Assembly: GCF_039539445.1 (NCBI RefSeq)
Contig: NZ_BAABDD010000005.1
Coordinates: 186,001-250,000 of the forward strand
Length of the DNA: 64,000 nt
Direction: 5' to 3'
Source: Salinactinospora qingdaonensis
GTDB lineage: Bacteria > Actinomycetota > Actinomycetes > Streptosporangiales > Streptosporangiaceae
The translations under genes and the position numbers were made by a program. The notes under the pieces were generated by a model. It saw only the letters and a program-made list of their open reading frames with translations, was not told the DNA's origin and did not search any database. The first letter of the stretch is position 1. Each line of letters starts with the position of its first letter. Positions 8,283 to 15,978 of the stretch are shown piece after piece.

Positions 8283-9248
8283 GTGCGCATCGCGGTTACC
8301 GGATCTATCGCCACCGACCATCTGATGAACTTCGATGGCAGGTTCTCCGAACAGTTCATCGCCGACCAGTTGGAGCAGGTGTCGCTGTCGTTCCTCGTGG
8401 ACGACCTGGAGATCCGTCGCGGCGGAGTCGCGGCCAACATCGCCTTCGGTATGGGCCGGCTGGGTCTGAGCCCCGTTCTCGTCGGCGCGGTTGGCGCCGA
8501 CTTCGACGAGTACCGCTCCTGGTTGGAGCGCAATGGGGTCGACACCACCGGTGTCCACACCTCCGAAATGCGGCACACGGCCCGCTTCGTCTGCACCACC
8601 GACCGTGACCAAAACCAGATCGCCTCGTTCTACGCCGGTGCTATGGCCGAGGCGCGCAACATCGAACTGAATCCGCTCCAGCAGAGCGGGCTCGACCTCG
8701 TGCTGATCGGCGCCAACGACCCCGAAGCCATGGTGCGCCACAGCGAGGAGTGCGTCGCGCGCGGTATCCCCTTCGCCGCTGACCCCTCCCAGCAGCTCGC
8801 GTTGCTGGACGGCCCCCAGGTGCGTCAGCTCATCAAGGGCGCCACCTACCTGTTCACCAACGAGTACGAGAAGGCGCTGGCTGAGCAGAAGACCGGCTGG
8901 AGTGAGGAAGAGATCCTCGACGTCGTCGGCACCCGCGTCACCACCCTCGGGGCCAAGGGCGTACGCATTGACCGCAAGGGAGAGCCCTCCGTGCAGGTGC
9001 CGGTGGCTGAGGTGGGCCAGAAGGCCGACCCCACCGGCGTGGGTGACGCCTTCCGCGCCGGGTTCTTCGCCGGCGTGCACTGGGGAGAGTCGCTGGAGCG
9101 GTGCGCCCAACTGGGCAACGCCGTGGCCGCCCACGCCATCGAGGTCGACGGTCCGCAGGAGTACCACCTGACCAAGGAGAGCCTGATTCAGCGGCTGACC
9201 GCCTCCTACGGCGAGCAGGCCGCTGAGCCGGTGCGTAAGAACCTGTAA
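8283..9248 (+). CDS. adoK: Adenosine kinase of the PfkB/ribokinase family (AdoK/CbhK-like)
   Basis: A 321-residue PfkB-fold kinase. It opens RIAVTGSIATDHLMNF, has GGVAANIAFGMGRLG (substrate side), TNEYE (about 192) and the ATP/anion-hole motif DPTGVGDAFRAG (249-260) with catalytic D255. The N-terminal half matches, from memory, the actinobacterial adenosine kinase Rv2202c, which phosphorylates adenosine to AMP for purine salvage. GTG 8283 follows AAGGAG at normal spacing; upstream in-frame starts would run into the erpA terminator. Other sugar-kinase activity is possible, but the close family match favours adenosine. Confidence 0.88.
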   Translation: MRIAVTGSIATDHLMNFDGRFSEQFIADQLEQVSLSFLVDDLEIRRGGVAANIAFGMGRLGLSPVLVGAVGADFDEYRSWLERNGVDTTGVHTSEMRHTARFVCTTDRDQNQIASFYAGAMAEARNIELNPLQQSGLDLVLIGANDPEAMVRHSEECVARGIPFAADPSQQLALLDGPQVRQLIKGATYLFTNEYEKALAEQKTGWSEEEILDVVGTRVTTLGAKGVRIDRKGEPSVQVPVAEVGQKADPTGVGDAFRAGFFAGVHWGESLERCAQLGNAVAAHAIEVDGPQEYHLTKESLIQRLTASYGEQAAEPVRKNL

Positions 9249-9296
9249 TCGTCCGCATCGCCTGGGGTGACCTTCGCGGTCGCCCTGCCCGGGAGG

Positions 9297-10091
9297 TCAC
9301 GGGTTGGCACGGTCTGTGGCCTCCCGGTGCGCGATGAGGTGGTGCAGCGCGCGTTCCAGCTCGCACGCCGCCGTAGCCGGCACGTTCCACGGCACCCGCA
9401 CCACGGCCGGCTGTGAAGCGTCATAAGGCGCCACCCACAGCGTCACGCCGTGGCTGTCGAGATCCCAGACCCAGGCCGCTCCCTCGGGGACGCCGGGCAG
9501 ATGGGAAAGGGCCGCGCTCAGATCGTCGCGGTGGCGGTCGTTGACCTGGCTGAGGATGCGTTCGGCCGCGGGCAGGAGGGGGTCGGGCCGGGCCCGGCGG
9601 AAGGCCGCGCCCTCGATGACCCCGGCCTCGTCGTAGGCGTCGTAGAACACGAGGTCGGGCTCGACTCTGGCCAGTAACGGCATATCGGGGTCGACGGCTG
9701 TGGGATCATTGTCCACTGCGGTCAGCAGCTCCTCGCTGGGGTGGCGTTCCCACACGGCGAGGGCCGCTTCGCGGCGTTCGCGAGTGGGCACGGGCGCTAT
9801 CGTGCCCTCCCACCACATGCGAGCGCGTACAGTAGAGATGTGACCCACGTGCCGCAGCGCGGAGATCTCTAGGCCGACCGCGAGGTCGGCGTGGCCCGGC
9901 CGGGGCCTCCGCAGCGCCTCGCGCAGCGGATGGTCGGCGTCGAGCACGAGCACCGCGCGACCGGCATGGTCGACCGCCCCGCATGCGCTGAAACGCGTGG
10001 CGGGATCGTCTGCCAACGCCGCCGAGGTGGGGGTCGCCGTGGCGGCAAGGGAGCGGATCCGTTCGATCGTGGACGGGCCGGGTCGTCGCAT
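9297..10091 (-). CDS. DUF2470-domain protein under an iron box
   Basis: A 264-residue protein with a DUF2470 domain at its N-terminal part (DHPLREALRRPRPGHADLAVGLEISALRHVG). This domain is often linked to split-barrel haem-utilisation or FMN-related proteins. The rest is not recognised. ATG 10091 has a perfect AGGAGG seven bases ahead. Directly upstream lies a sequence closely matching the DtxR/IdeR iron box, so expression is expected to rise when iron is scarce. This supports a role in iron or haem handling, but the biochemical function is unknown. It is divergent from rpsD. Confidence 0.82.
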   Translation of the reverse strand: MRRPGPSTIERIRSLAATATPTSAALADDPATRFSACGAVDHAGRAVLVLDADHPLREALRRPRPGHADLAVGLEISALRHVGHISTVRARMWWEGTIAPVPTRERREAALAVWERHPSEELLTAVDNDPTAVDPDMPLLARVEPDLVFYDAYDEAGVIEGAAFRRARPDPLLPAAERILSQVNDRHRDDLSAALSHLPGVPEGAAWVWDLDSHGVTLWVAPYDASQPAVVRVPWNVPATAACELERALHHLIAHREATDRANP

Positions 10092-10105
10092 GACACCTCC
10101 TAGAC

Positions 10106-10124
10106 TTAGGCAAGCCTTACCTAG
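10106..10124 (-). promoter_or_regulatory. IdeR/DmdR-type iron box
   Basis: The plus-strand 19-mer TTAGGCAAGCCTTACCTAG agrees at 15 of 19 positions with the interrupted palindrome TTAGGTTAGCCTAACCTAA bound by DtxR/IdeR-family repressors with ferrous iron. It ends about 15 bases upstream of the DUF2470 start codon, where a repressor would block transcription. It is about 43 bases upstream of rpsD and could affect that promoter too. Confidence 0.75.
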
Positions 10125-10166
10125 GATTCCCGTTTTCGCAAGAGACTGACATATCGGAGGACTTGA

Positions 10167-10778
10167 ATGCGCTACACCGGACCTAAGGTGCGGTTGTCCC
10201 GGCGCGCCGGTGTCCCGCTGACCCGTAAGGCGGTCAGCTACTTCGAGAAGCGGCCCTACCCGCCGGGTGAACACGGCCGCCGGGTTCGGCGCTCCACCAG
10301 CGACTACGCCGTGCGCCAGGCAGAGAAGCAGAAGCTGCGCTGGTACTACGACCTGTCCGAGAAGCAGCTCGCCCGGGTCTACGACACGGCCAAGAAGCGT
10401 CCTGGCCGTACCGGTGAGGAGATGATCTCCGAGCTGGAGCTGCGACTCGTCACCGTCGTGCTGCGCTCTGGCCTGGCCCCCTCGATCTACGCCGCACGCC
10501 AGTACGTCAACCACGGCCACATCACGGTCGACGGCAAGAAGGTCGACATCCCGTCGTACCAGCTCAAGCCGGGCCAGGTCGTTGGCGTGCGCCAGAAGTC
10601 GCGCAACATGGTGCCCTTCGTCGAGGCCGCCGAAGGCGTGCACGCCGACGAGAAGACCGCCGGTTACCTGGCGGTGAGCCACAAGGATCTGCGCGTCGCG
10701 GTCGTCGACCGCCCCAAGCGCGAGCAGGTACCGGTGCCCTTCGACGAGCAGCTCGTCGTGGAGTACTACGCCCGCTGA
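10167..10778 (+). CDS. rpsD: 30S ribosomal protein S4
   Basis: A 203-residue uS4, a primary 16S rRNA-binding protein of the small subunit. It has MRYTGPKVRLSRRAGV, the motif KRPYPPGEHG, the S4 RNA-binding domain (LELRLVTVVLRSGLAPSIYAARQYVNHGHI, about 90-120) and the usual ending EQLVVEYYAR. It stands alone rather than in the alpha operon, as in Streptomyces. It lacks a CxxC zinc motif. ATATCGGAGGA precedes the ATG. Confidence 0.97.
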   Translation: MRYTGPKVRLSRRAGVPLTRKAVSYFEKRPYPPGEHGRRVRRSTSDYAVRQAEKQKLRWYYDLSEKQLARVYDTAKKRPGRTGEEMISELELRLVTVVLRSGLAPSIYAARQYVNHGHITVDGKKVDIPSYQLKPGQVVGVRQKSRNMVPFVEAAEGVHADEKTAGYLAVSHKDLRVAVVDRPKREQVPVPFDEQLVVEYYAR

Positions 10779-10789
10779 CCTCGGGCCAT

Positions 10790-10833
10790 CCTCACGGGCC
10801 GCACGGCCACGCCGGTTCGTGCGGCCCGTGAGG
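10790..10833 (+). terminator. rpsD terminator
   Basis: A 15-base perfect stem (10790-10804 with 10819-10833) around a 14-base loop begins 12 bases after the rpsD stop. It also faces the convergent TusA-like gene ending at 10849 and may work in both directions. Confidence 0.8.
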
Positions 10834-10848
10834 TCGCCGCTGGGGCCT

Positions 10849-11085
10849 TCAGTACATCCGACGGATGTGGAAGGCGCTGCCCTGGGACAGCGGCACCTCG
10901 GCCACGAACTCCTGCATCTTCATCCGGCACCACGAGGGGATATCACTTCGGGCTGCCGGGTCATCGGCGGTGACGGCGATCACCGATCCGATGGGCACCT
11001 CGCGAATGCGTCCCGCCAACATGATGATCGGGATCGGGCACTTGCGGCCGATCGCGTCGATGGTCAGCAACGGCTGGTCGGACAC
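10849..11085 (-). CDS. TusA-like sulfur-relay protein
   Basis: A 78-residue SirA/TusA-fold protein. It keeps the family core RKCPIPI with the sulfur-carrying Cys16 followed by P-I-P. TusA proteins pass persulfide sulfur from a cysteine desulfurase to tRNA-modifying or other acceptors. No desulfurase or tusBCDE genes are nearby, though thiI and thiS/thiG (other sulfur-transfer users) occur in the window. GTG 11085 follows AAAGGAG by five bases. The partner is unknown. Confidence 0.85.
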   Translation of the reverse strand: MSDQPLLTIDAIGRKCPIPIIMLAGRIREVPIGSVIAVTADDPAARSDIPSWCRMKMQEFVAEVPLSQGSAFHIRRMY

Positions 11086-11733
11086 AGACGCTCCTTTTGG
11101 GCTGCTCCCGCTGTGGCGAGGTGGGACGTTGGCGTGGGGGTGACGCGCGTCCCATCGGCGGTCCCGCCCTGCCGCTCGCCGTGTGGCCTCAGGTCAGTGC
11201 CGCGGGCCATACCCCAGGATCGGGCCTCCCGCGCCCCCGGCTGTCGCCACCGCGAGAGACGGGTCCACCGAGCCTTACATCCTATCGGCCGGCGGGGTCG
11301 CCGGTGAGAGGACACGCGCGCCGGCACCCCGTAAGGAGCAGTGGTCACGGGGTCTGTTAGAACAAGGCCTGTGTCCCAATCTTTACCCGTGGCCGCCGTT
11401 AACCGGCACCCGGTTAAAGGGGGCCGCGATACAGCGGTACTCTCGCTTTAGCCCGTCCGTGAGCGCAGGATCACCGGTGCTGCGTACCGGTACCGGACTC
11501 ACGGGACAACGGGTGGGGCCGACCATTGCGACACCTACTGCCGCCCCGCGCGAGCGCGGCGTCGGCTGGCGGAGACGCTGGTGACCGCGCCGCCAACGGC
11601 GCGCCGCGCACGACGCTGACCAGGCGTGCCCGTGATCAGCGCCGTATACGGATCGCGATAGGTTTGGCCTCGGCAAGCTCTGGATAACGACCGCCCGCGC
11701 GCGTCGCGGGCATCACCGCTGGGAAGGCAATCC
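11086..11733. other. 648-bp divergent region between the tusA-like gene and ctaC, with operator-like palindromes
   Basis: No gene seen. It holds the inverted repeat at 11399-11417 (annotated separately), a 10-bp palindrome GTACCGGTAC at 11484-11493, and a 7-bp-stem hairpin at 11693-11711 just ahead of the ctaC ribosome site (GGGAAGG at 11721-11727). Such a long leader before a major respiratory operon suggests layered control. Confidence 0.5.
11399..11417. promoter_or_regulatory. Operator-like inverted repeat upstream of ctaC
   Basis: A perfect interrupted palindrome TTAACCGG-CAC-CCGGTTAA (8-base arms). It is much more A/T-rich at its ends than its surroundings and lies about 320 bases before the ctaC start. 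The size suits a dimeric helix-turn-helix regulator. The protein is unknown. Confidence 0.45.
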
Positions 11734-12729
11734 GTGAGTCCGACCCGCCATAGGAATCGGCGCCACGCGCTGCGCCGATGGGCACCGCGCGGCGCCGCGC
11801 TCGCCGCTTTGGGGATGGCCGCGACCGGCTGCGCGTCGAATGAGTTCACTCGGTTGGGTGTGCCAGAGCCGATCACCGAGCAGGCCGAGCGTGTCCTCGC
11901 GCTCTGGCAGGGCTCGTGGGTGGCGGCGTTCGCGGTCGGCATTCTTGTATGGGGACTGATCATCTGGTCGGTGATCTTCCACCGCAAGCGCTCCAATCAA
12001 CTGCCGCCTCAGGTGCGCTACAACATGCCCATCGAGGCGCTCTACACCGTCCTGCCGATCGTCATCATCGCGGTGCTGTTCTACTTCACCGCGCGCGATC
12101 AGACCTACCTCCTGGAAACCGACGAGCCCGCCGACGTCAACGTCCACGTCAACGCTTTCCAATGGAGCTGGGAGTTCACCTACGAGGACGAGACCAACGT
12201 CAACGGCGAGAACGTCTCGGTCGTGGGGACTCCCGACGAGAAGCCGACGCTTGTCATCCCCAACGACAGCGTCATCCACTTCGACATGACCTCGCCCGAC
12301 GTCATCCACTCGTTCTGGGTCCCCAAGTTCCTGTTCAAAATGGACGTCATCCCTGGGCGTACCAACGAGTTCCAGGTCAAGGTCAACGACGGCGTCACCG
12401 GTGAGTTCGCTGGCCGCTGCGCGGAGCTGTGCGGGGTGGACCACTCCCGGATGCTGTTCACGGTGCAGGTGCTCGAACCAGAGGACTACGAGGCCTGGCT
12501 CCAGGAGCAGAAGCAGAACCCCCCGGAACTGCCCTCGGCTCCCTCGCCTGACGAGGAAGGCGCCGACGGTTCCCAACAGACCCCGCCCGCCGCCGAGGAT
12601 GGCGCCGCGGCGCAGGAGTCGCAGGAGCAGCCCGAAGCCGGTGCGGCAACGGCCGAGGAACCGGTGCCGTCAGGGGAGGGCTCGCCGGCTCCCACCACGA
12701 CGGCTGACGAGGAGGCAAGCCAGTCATGA
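11734..12729 (+). CDS. ctaC: Cytochrome c oxidase subunit II (lipoprotein, CuA site)
   Basis: A 331-residue subunit of the aa3 oxidase that takes electrons from the dihaem QcrC. An N-terminal lipoprotein signal ends in MAATGC (Cys33). Membrane helices lie near 62-83 and 101-119, and a cupredoxin domain carries the CuA ligands H192, C229, E231, C233, H237 and M240. An unusual acidic, Pro/Ala/Glu-rich tail of about 70 residues (from about 262) follows. GTG 11734 has GGAAGG upstream. Its stop overlaps the ctaD start (ATGA), so the two are translationally coupled. Confidence 0.96.
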   Translation: MSPTRHRNRRHALRRWAPRGAALAALGMAATGCASNEFTRLGVPEPITEQAERVLALWQGSWVAAFAVGILVWGLIIWSVIFHRKRSNQLPPQVRYNMPIEALYTVLPIVIIAVLFYFTARDQTYLLETDEPADVNVHVNAFQWSWEFTYEDETNVNGENVSVVGTPDEKPTLVIPNDSVIHFDMTSPDVIHSFWVPKFLFKMDVIPGRTNEFQVKVNDGVTGEFAGRCAELCGVDHSRMLFTVQVLEPEDYEAWLQEQKQNPPELPSAPSPDEEGADGSQQTPPAAEDGAAAQESQEQPEAGAATAEEPVPSGEGSPAPTTTADEEASQS

Positions 12730-14405
12730 CCGCGATTGACGAGCCGCGCGCCAGCCAGCCGGCGACGCCGGCGCCCACCCCCAAAGGGTCGATGATCGTC
12801 AACTGGCTGACGTCGACCGACCACAAGGTGATCGGGTACATGTACCTGATCACCTCGTTCGGGTTCTTCCTGTTCGCCGGCCTGTTGGCGCTGCTCATCC
12901 GGGCCGAGCTGATGCTGCCGGGGCTGCAAGTCGTGAGCAACGAGCAGTTCAACCAGTTGTTCACCATGCACGGCACGATCATGCTGCTGTTGTTCGCGAC
13001 CCCGCTGTTCGTCGGGTTCGCCAACATCATCATGCCGCTGCACATCGGCGCCCCCGATGTGGCGTTTCCGCGCCTCAACCTGTTCGGCTACTACCTGTTC
13101 CTCTTCGGTGGGCTCATCGTGGTGGCCGGTTTCCTCACGCCGGGGGGCGCGGCCAGCTTCGGCTGGTTCGCCTACACGCCGCTGTCGGACGCGGTGCGCT
13201 CGCCCGGGATCGGCGGTGACCTGTGGATCTTGGGTCTGCTCGTCGGTGGTCTGGGCACCATCCTCGCCGGTGTGAACTTCATCACCACCGGGCTGTGTAT
13301 GCGAGCCCCCGGCATGACGATGTTTCGGATGTCGATCTTTTCGTGGAACACGATGCTGACGAGCGTGCTCGTCCTCGTGGCCTTCCCGGTGCTGACCGCG
13401 GCGCTGATCGGCCTGGCCGCCGACCGCTTGGTCGGCACCCACGTGTTCGACTCGACCCACGGCGGTGCCCTGCTGTGGCAGCACCTGTTCTGGTTCTTCG
13501 GCCACCCCGAGGTCTACATCATCGCTTTGCCGTTCTTCGGCATCGTCACTGAGGTGATCCCGGTCTTCAGCCGCAAGCCCATCTTCGGCTACAAGGGGCT
13601 CGTCGCGGCGACCATCGCCATCACCGGGCTCTCGGTGACGGTGTGGGCGCACCACATGTTCCCCACCGGCGCGGTGCTGCTGCCGTTCTTCTCGTTCATG
13701 TCGTTCCTCATCGCCGTGCCGACCGGCGTGAAGTTCTTCAACTGGATCGGCACGATGTGGCGCGGTCAACTGGACTTCAAGTCGCCGCTGCTCTTCGTGG
13801 TGGGCTTCCTGGTGACGTTCCTCTTCGGCGGGCTCACCGGCGTGTTGCTGGCCTCCCCGCCCATCGACTTCCACGTGACCGACTCCTACTTCGTGGTGGC
13901 CCACTTCCACTACGTCGTCTTCGGCACGGTCGTGTTCGCGATGTTCGCCGGCTTCTACTTCTGGTGGCCCAAGTTCACCGGCAAGATGCTCGATGAGGGG
14001 CTGGCCAAGGTGCATTTCTGGTTGCTGTTCTTCGGCTTCCACGGCACGTTCCTGGTCCAGCACTGGCTGGGTGCCGAGGGCATGCCGCGCCGTTACGCCG
14101 ACTATCTGCCCGGTGACGGTTTCACCGCGCTCAACATGGTCTCCTCAGTGAGTTCCTTTGTCCTAGGAGCCTCCACCCTGGTGTTCTTCTGGAACGTGTG
14201 GGTCACGCACAAGAACGCCCCCAAGGTCGAGACGGATGACCCGTGGGGGTACGGATGCTCGCTGGAGTGGGCGACCTCGTGCCCGCCGCCGCGGCACAAC
14301 TTCACCTCGCTGCCGCGCATTCGCTCCGAGCGTCCAGCGTTCGACCTGCACCATCCCTACGTCGCCTCCCCGGGCGCGGCGTCGCAACCGGAAAGCGTCA
14401 AGTAA
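12726..14405 (+). CDS. ctaD: Cytochrome c oxidase subunit I
   Basis: A 559-residue catalytic subunit of the aa3-type terminal oxidase with about 12 membrane helices. It reduces O2 to water and pumps protons. Haem a ligands are H82 (MHGTIM) and H395. CuB ligands are H260 (with Y264 of the His-Tyr cross-link, FGHPEVYI), H309 and H310. H393 binds haem a3 (VAHFHY). All are intact. The cytoplasmic ends are extended as in other actinobacteria. It overlaps ctaC by four bases and is followed by ctaF after 15 bases. In M. tuberculosis ctaD lies elsewhere, whereas here it sits in the ctaC operon. Confidence 0.98.
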   Translation: MTAIDEPRASQPATPAPTPKGSMIVNWLTSTDHKVIGYMYLITSFGFFLFAGLLALLIRAELMLPGLQVVSNEQFNQLFTMHGTIMLLLFATPLFVGFANIIMPLHIGAPDVAFPRLNLFGYYLFLFGGLIVVAGFLTPGGAASFGWFAYTPLSDAVRSPGIGGDLWILGLLVGGLGTILAGVNFITTGLCMRAPGMTMFRMSIFSWNTMLTSVLVLVAFPVLTAALIGLAADRLVGTHVFDSTHGGALLWQHLFWFFGHPEVYIIALPFFGIVTEVIPVFSRKPIFGYKGLVAATIAITGLSVTVWAHHMFPTGAVLLPFFSFMSFLIAVPTGVKFFNWIGTMWRGQLDFKSPLLFVVGFLVTFLFGGLTGVLLASPPIDFHVTDSYFVVAHFHYVVFGTVVFAMFAGFYFWWPKFTGKMLDEGLAKVHFWLLFFGFHGTFLVQHWLGAEGMPRRYADYLPGDGFTALNMVSSVSSFVLGASTLVFFWNVWVTHKNAPKVETDDPWGYGCSLEWATSCPPPRHNFTSLPRIRSERPAFDLHHPYVASPGAASQPESVK

Positions 14406-14420
14406 GGCGGGCAGATCACC

Positions 14421-14885
14421 ATGAAGATGCAGGCATATCTGTTTATGGGCGTCTCGACCTTCTTCGGTCTCGTCGCTCTTCTCTACGCCTACTGGTCGTG
14501 GGCGGTGCAGGGCCGGATCGAGTGGGCCGGCACCGTCGCTCTCGGTGTGGCCATCGGCTTCGGGTGGATGGTCGGCTTCTGGCTGTGGCAGTCCACCCGG
14601 CGCAGCGAGCGTTACCACGGCCCGCCTCCTGAGGAGCGGCTCGACGGCGAGGTCGAGGACAACAGCGGCACCTACGGGTTCTTCAGCCCGCACAGTTGGT
14701 GGCCCCTGTTCGTGGCCGCCTCCGTCGCCTTTACCGCTGTGGGAGTGGCTATCGGCTGGTGGATGGTGTTCATCGGGGGACTCGCCCTGATCCTGACGAC
14801 CATCGGATGGGTCTTCGAGTACTACCGCGGTGAGTTCGTCGACCAGATGGAAGCTGAGAAGGTCGAAAGCGCCGGCGAGCAGTAA
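14421..14885 (+). CDS. ctaF: Cytochrome c oxidase subunit IV, actinobacterial type
   Basis: A 154-residue membrane subunit of the actinobacterial aa3 oxidase. Four hydrophobic segments are visible (about 4-28, 36-57, 91-110 and 113-136), with a polar loop PPPEERLDGEVEDNSGTYGFFSPHSWWP between pairs and a charged C-terminus (EYYRGEFVDQMEAEK). GGCGGG-type sequence precedes the ATG. It is the last gene of ctaC-ctaD-ctaF, before a strong terminator. It helps stabilise the bcc-aa3 supercomplex in related bacteria. Confidence 0.93.
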   Translation: MKMQAYLFMGVSTFFGLVALLYAYWSWAVQGRIEWAGTVALGVAIGFGWMVGFWLWQSTRRSERYHGPPPEERLDGEVEDNSGTYGFFSPHSWWPLFVAASVAFTAVGVAIGWWMVFIGGLALILTTIGWVFEYYRGEFVDQMEAEKVESAGEQ

Positions 14886-14927
14886 CGTCCCGATCCCCGG
14901 GGCGGTCGCGTCCCGCCTGATCACGGT

Positions 14928-14964
14928 CCCCGGGTGGGAGCCACAGTGTGGCTCCCACCCGGGG
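14928..14964 (+). terminator. ctaCDF operon terminator
   Basis: A perfect 17-base stem (14928-14944 with 14948-14964) with a three-base AGT loop, followed by ATTTCT, about 40 bases after ctaF. One of the strongest hairpins in the window. Confidence 0.9.
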
Positions 14965-15057
14965 ATTTCTCGTGCGCGCCCACGCACGCCCTCCCGGAGG
15001 GCGCGTGTGGTGGGGTAGGGCTGTGGGCTGAGAAGAGCGTGCGGTGTTTTCCCCTCG

Positions 15058-15085
15058 CTCGTGCCTCGATCGCTGCGCGATCTCG
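15058..15085 (+). repeat. 28-bp hairpin repeat, copy 1
   Basis: Forward copy of the dispersed repeat with core CGATCGCTGCGCGATC, a six-base stem around TGC. Followed by ACAGCCTGG, also shared with the copy at 63215. Confidence 0.8.
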
Positions 15086-15203
15086 ACAGCCTGGGGGCTG
15101 TGGCCACGCTGGGGTGGGTGCTGTGGCTCGACGCTTTCTGGGGTGCCGCCTGCCACAGAGATCGCCGCCCACCGCTGTATCCCCCACGACAGCGACCTCG
15201 CAC

Positions 15204-15316
15204 GCGAGGGGGTGTCTTGTGTGGCAGCGACCGCGTATGTGACGGCAACGTTTCGCGCGGTAGTGGTGTTTTGGGGAGCGAGCTTGGAGGCGAGGGGTGT
15301 CTTGTGTGGCAGCGAC
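15204..15316. repeat. Two near-identical direct repeats, 86 bases apart
   Basis: Positions 15204-15231 and 15290-15316 share GCGAGGGG(G)TGTCTTGTG followed by TGGCAGCGAC, with one base inserted in the first copy. They lie inside the inverted pair of 28-bp repeats. No function is recognised. Confidence 0.75.
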
Positions 15317-15402
15317 ATCCCGTGTTGGAGCGATGTTTCGACCTCGGTGGCTGTTCCGCGTCGTTTCCGGGCGCCTCCGCCACGGCGCCCCTGTGAAGCT
15401 GC

Positions 15403-15430
15403 CGAGATCGCGCAGCGATCGAGGCACGAG
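15403..15430 (-). repeat. 28-bp hairpin repeat, copy 2 (inverted to copy 1)
   Basis: Exact reverse complement of copy 1, preceded by GCTGC. A degenerate third copy in the same orientation follows at 15479-15502. Confidence 0.8.
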
Positions 15431-15909
15431 TGTGCGGCGAACCTTTCAGCCGCGGCCCGCTTCCGAGGGTTGTTGAGTTCGCGCGGCGACCGAGGCACGA
15501 GCGAACAGCACCCCCACCCCGCTTGCCACCAACACCCCGGGGCGCCTCGGTTTCCCGGGGAAAGTACCTTCGGGCCTTCGCCGGTCGGGGACTCGCTGGC
15601 ACGGCCGGCGGCGCTGAGCGCCACACAGCGCCGTTGTTCTGCCGAGGGGTAGTCCAGGTCAGGTGTGGGGCAAGTGACGCGGGAGCGGGCGTCTCAGCGC
15701 CGTACGGCCTGGTTTATCGGTTTTGGTCTCACTCCATACCGGCTTTGCTGCTGACACGTATTGGGTGCTCGCCGCTTGGGCAGCGCCGCGCGGTTCTCTA
15801 GCGTTCCCGCGTCGACTGGAAAGCCTGAGGGGCGCAGGGGCGCCCCCTCGACTCCGGAAGATCCCAGGATGAAGGGGGCGCGCCAACCCACCGGGGCCAC
15901 ACACGCCAA

Positions 15910-15954
15910 CGGCCCGGTCGCCCCTCCCGATTGTGGGAGGTGGCGACCGGGCCG
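15910..15954 (-). terminator. qcrB / respiratory operon terminator
   Basis: A near-continuous 19-pair stem: 15910-15922 pairs with 15942-15954 and 15923-15928 with 15935-15940, with one bulged T and a six-base loop. It starts 24 bases after the qcrB stop on the minus strand. Confidence 0.85.
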
Positions 15955-15978
15955 TGACAAAGGACCGGGCTGCCCGGA

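Larger units (their letters stand above)
14965..15909. repeat. Non-coding repeat block between the converging cta and qcr operons
   Basis: About 950 bases with no credible gene. It contains two copies of the 28-bp hairpin repeat in inverted orientation (15058-15085 and 15403-15430), a degenerate third (15479-15502), and a pair of internal direct repeats (15204-15231 and 15290-15316). The flank left of the first copy resembles, as reverse complement, the flank right of the copy at 63673-63700. Apparent long reading frames here are by-products of GC bias. Confidence 0.7.

Noticed and set aside
10092..10682. Antisense extension of the DUF2470 gene through rpsD (461 codons)
   Set aside because: Runs through the iron box and antisense to a ribosomal protein gene. 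ATG 10091 has a perfect ribosome-binding site.
14965..15909. Several reading frames over 100 codons in the region between ctaF and qcrB
   Set aside because: They overlap on both strands, contain the dispersed hairpin repeats translated as Arg/Ser-rich strings, have no ribosome sites and match no family.
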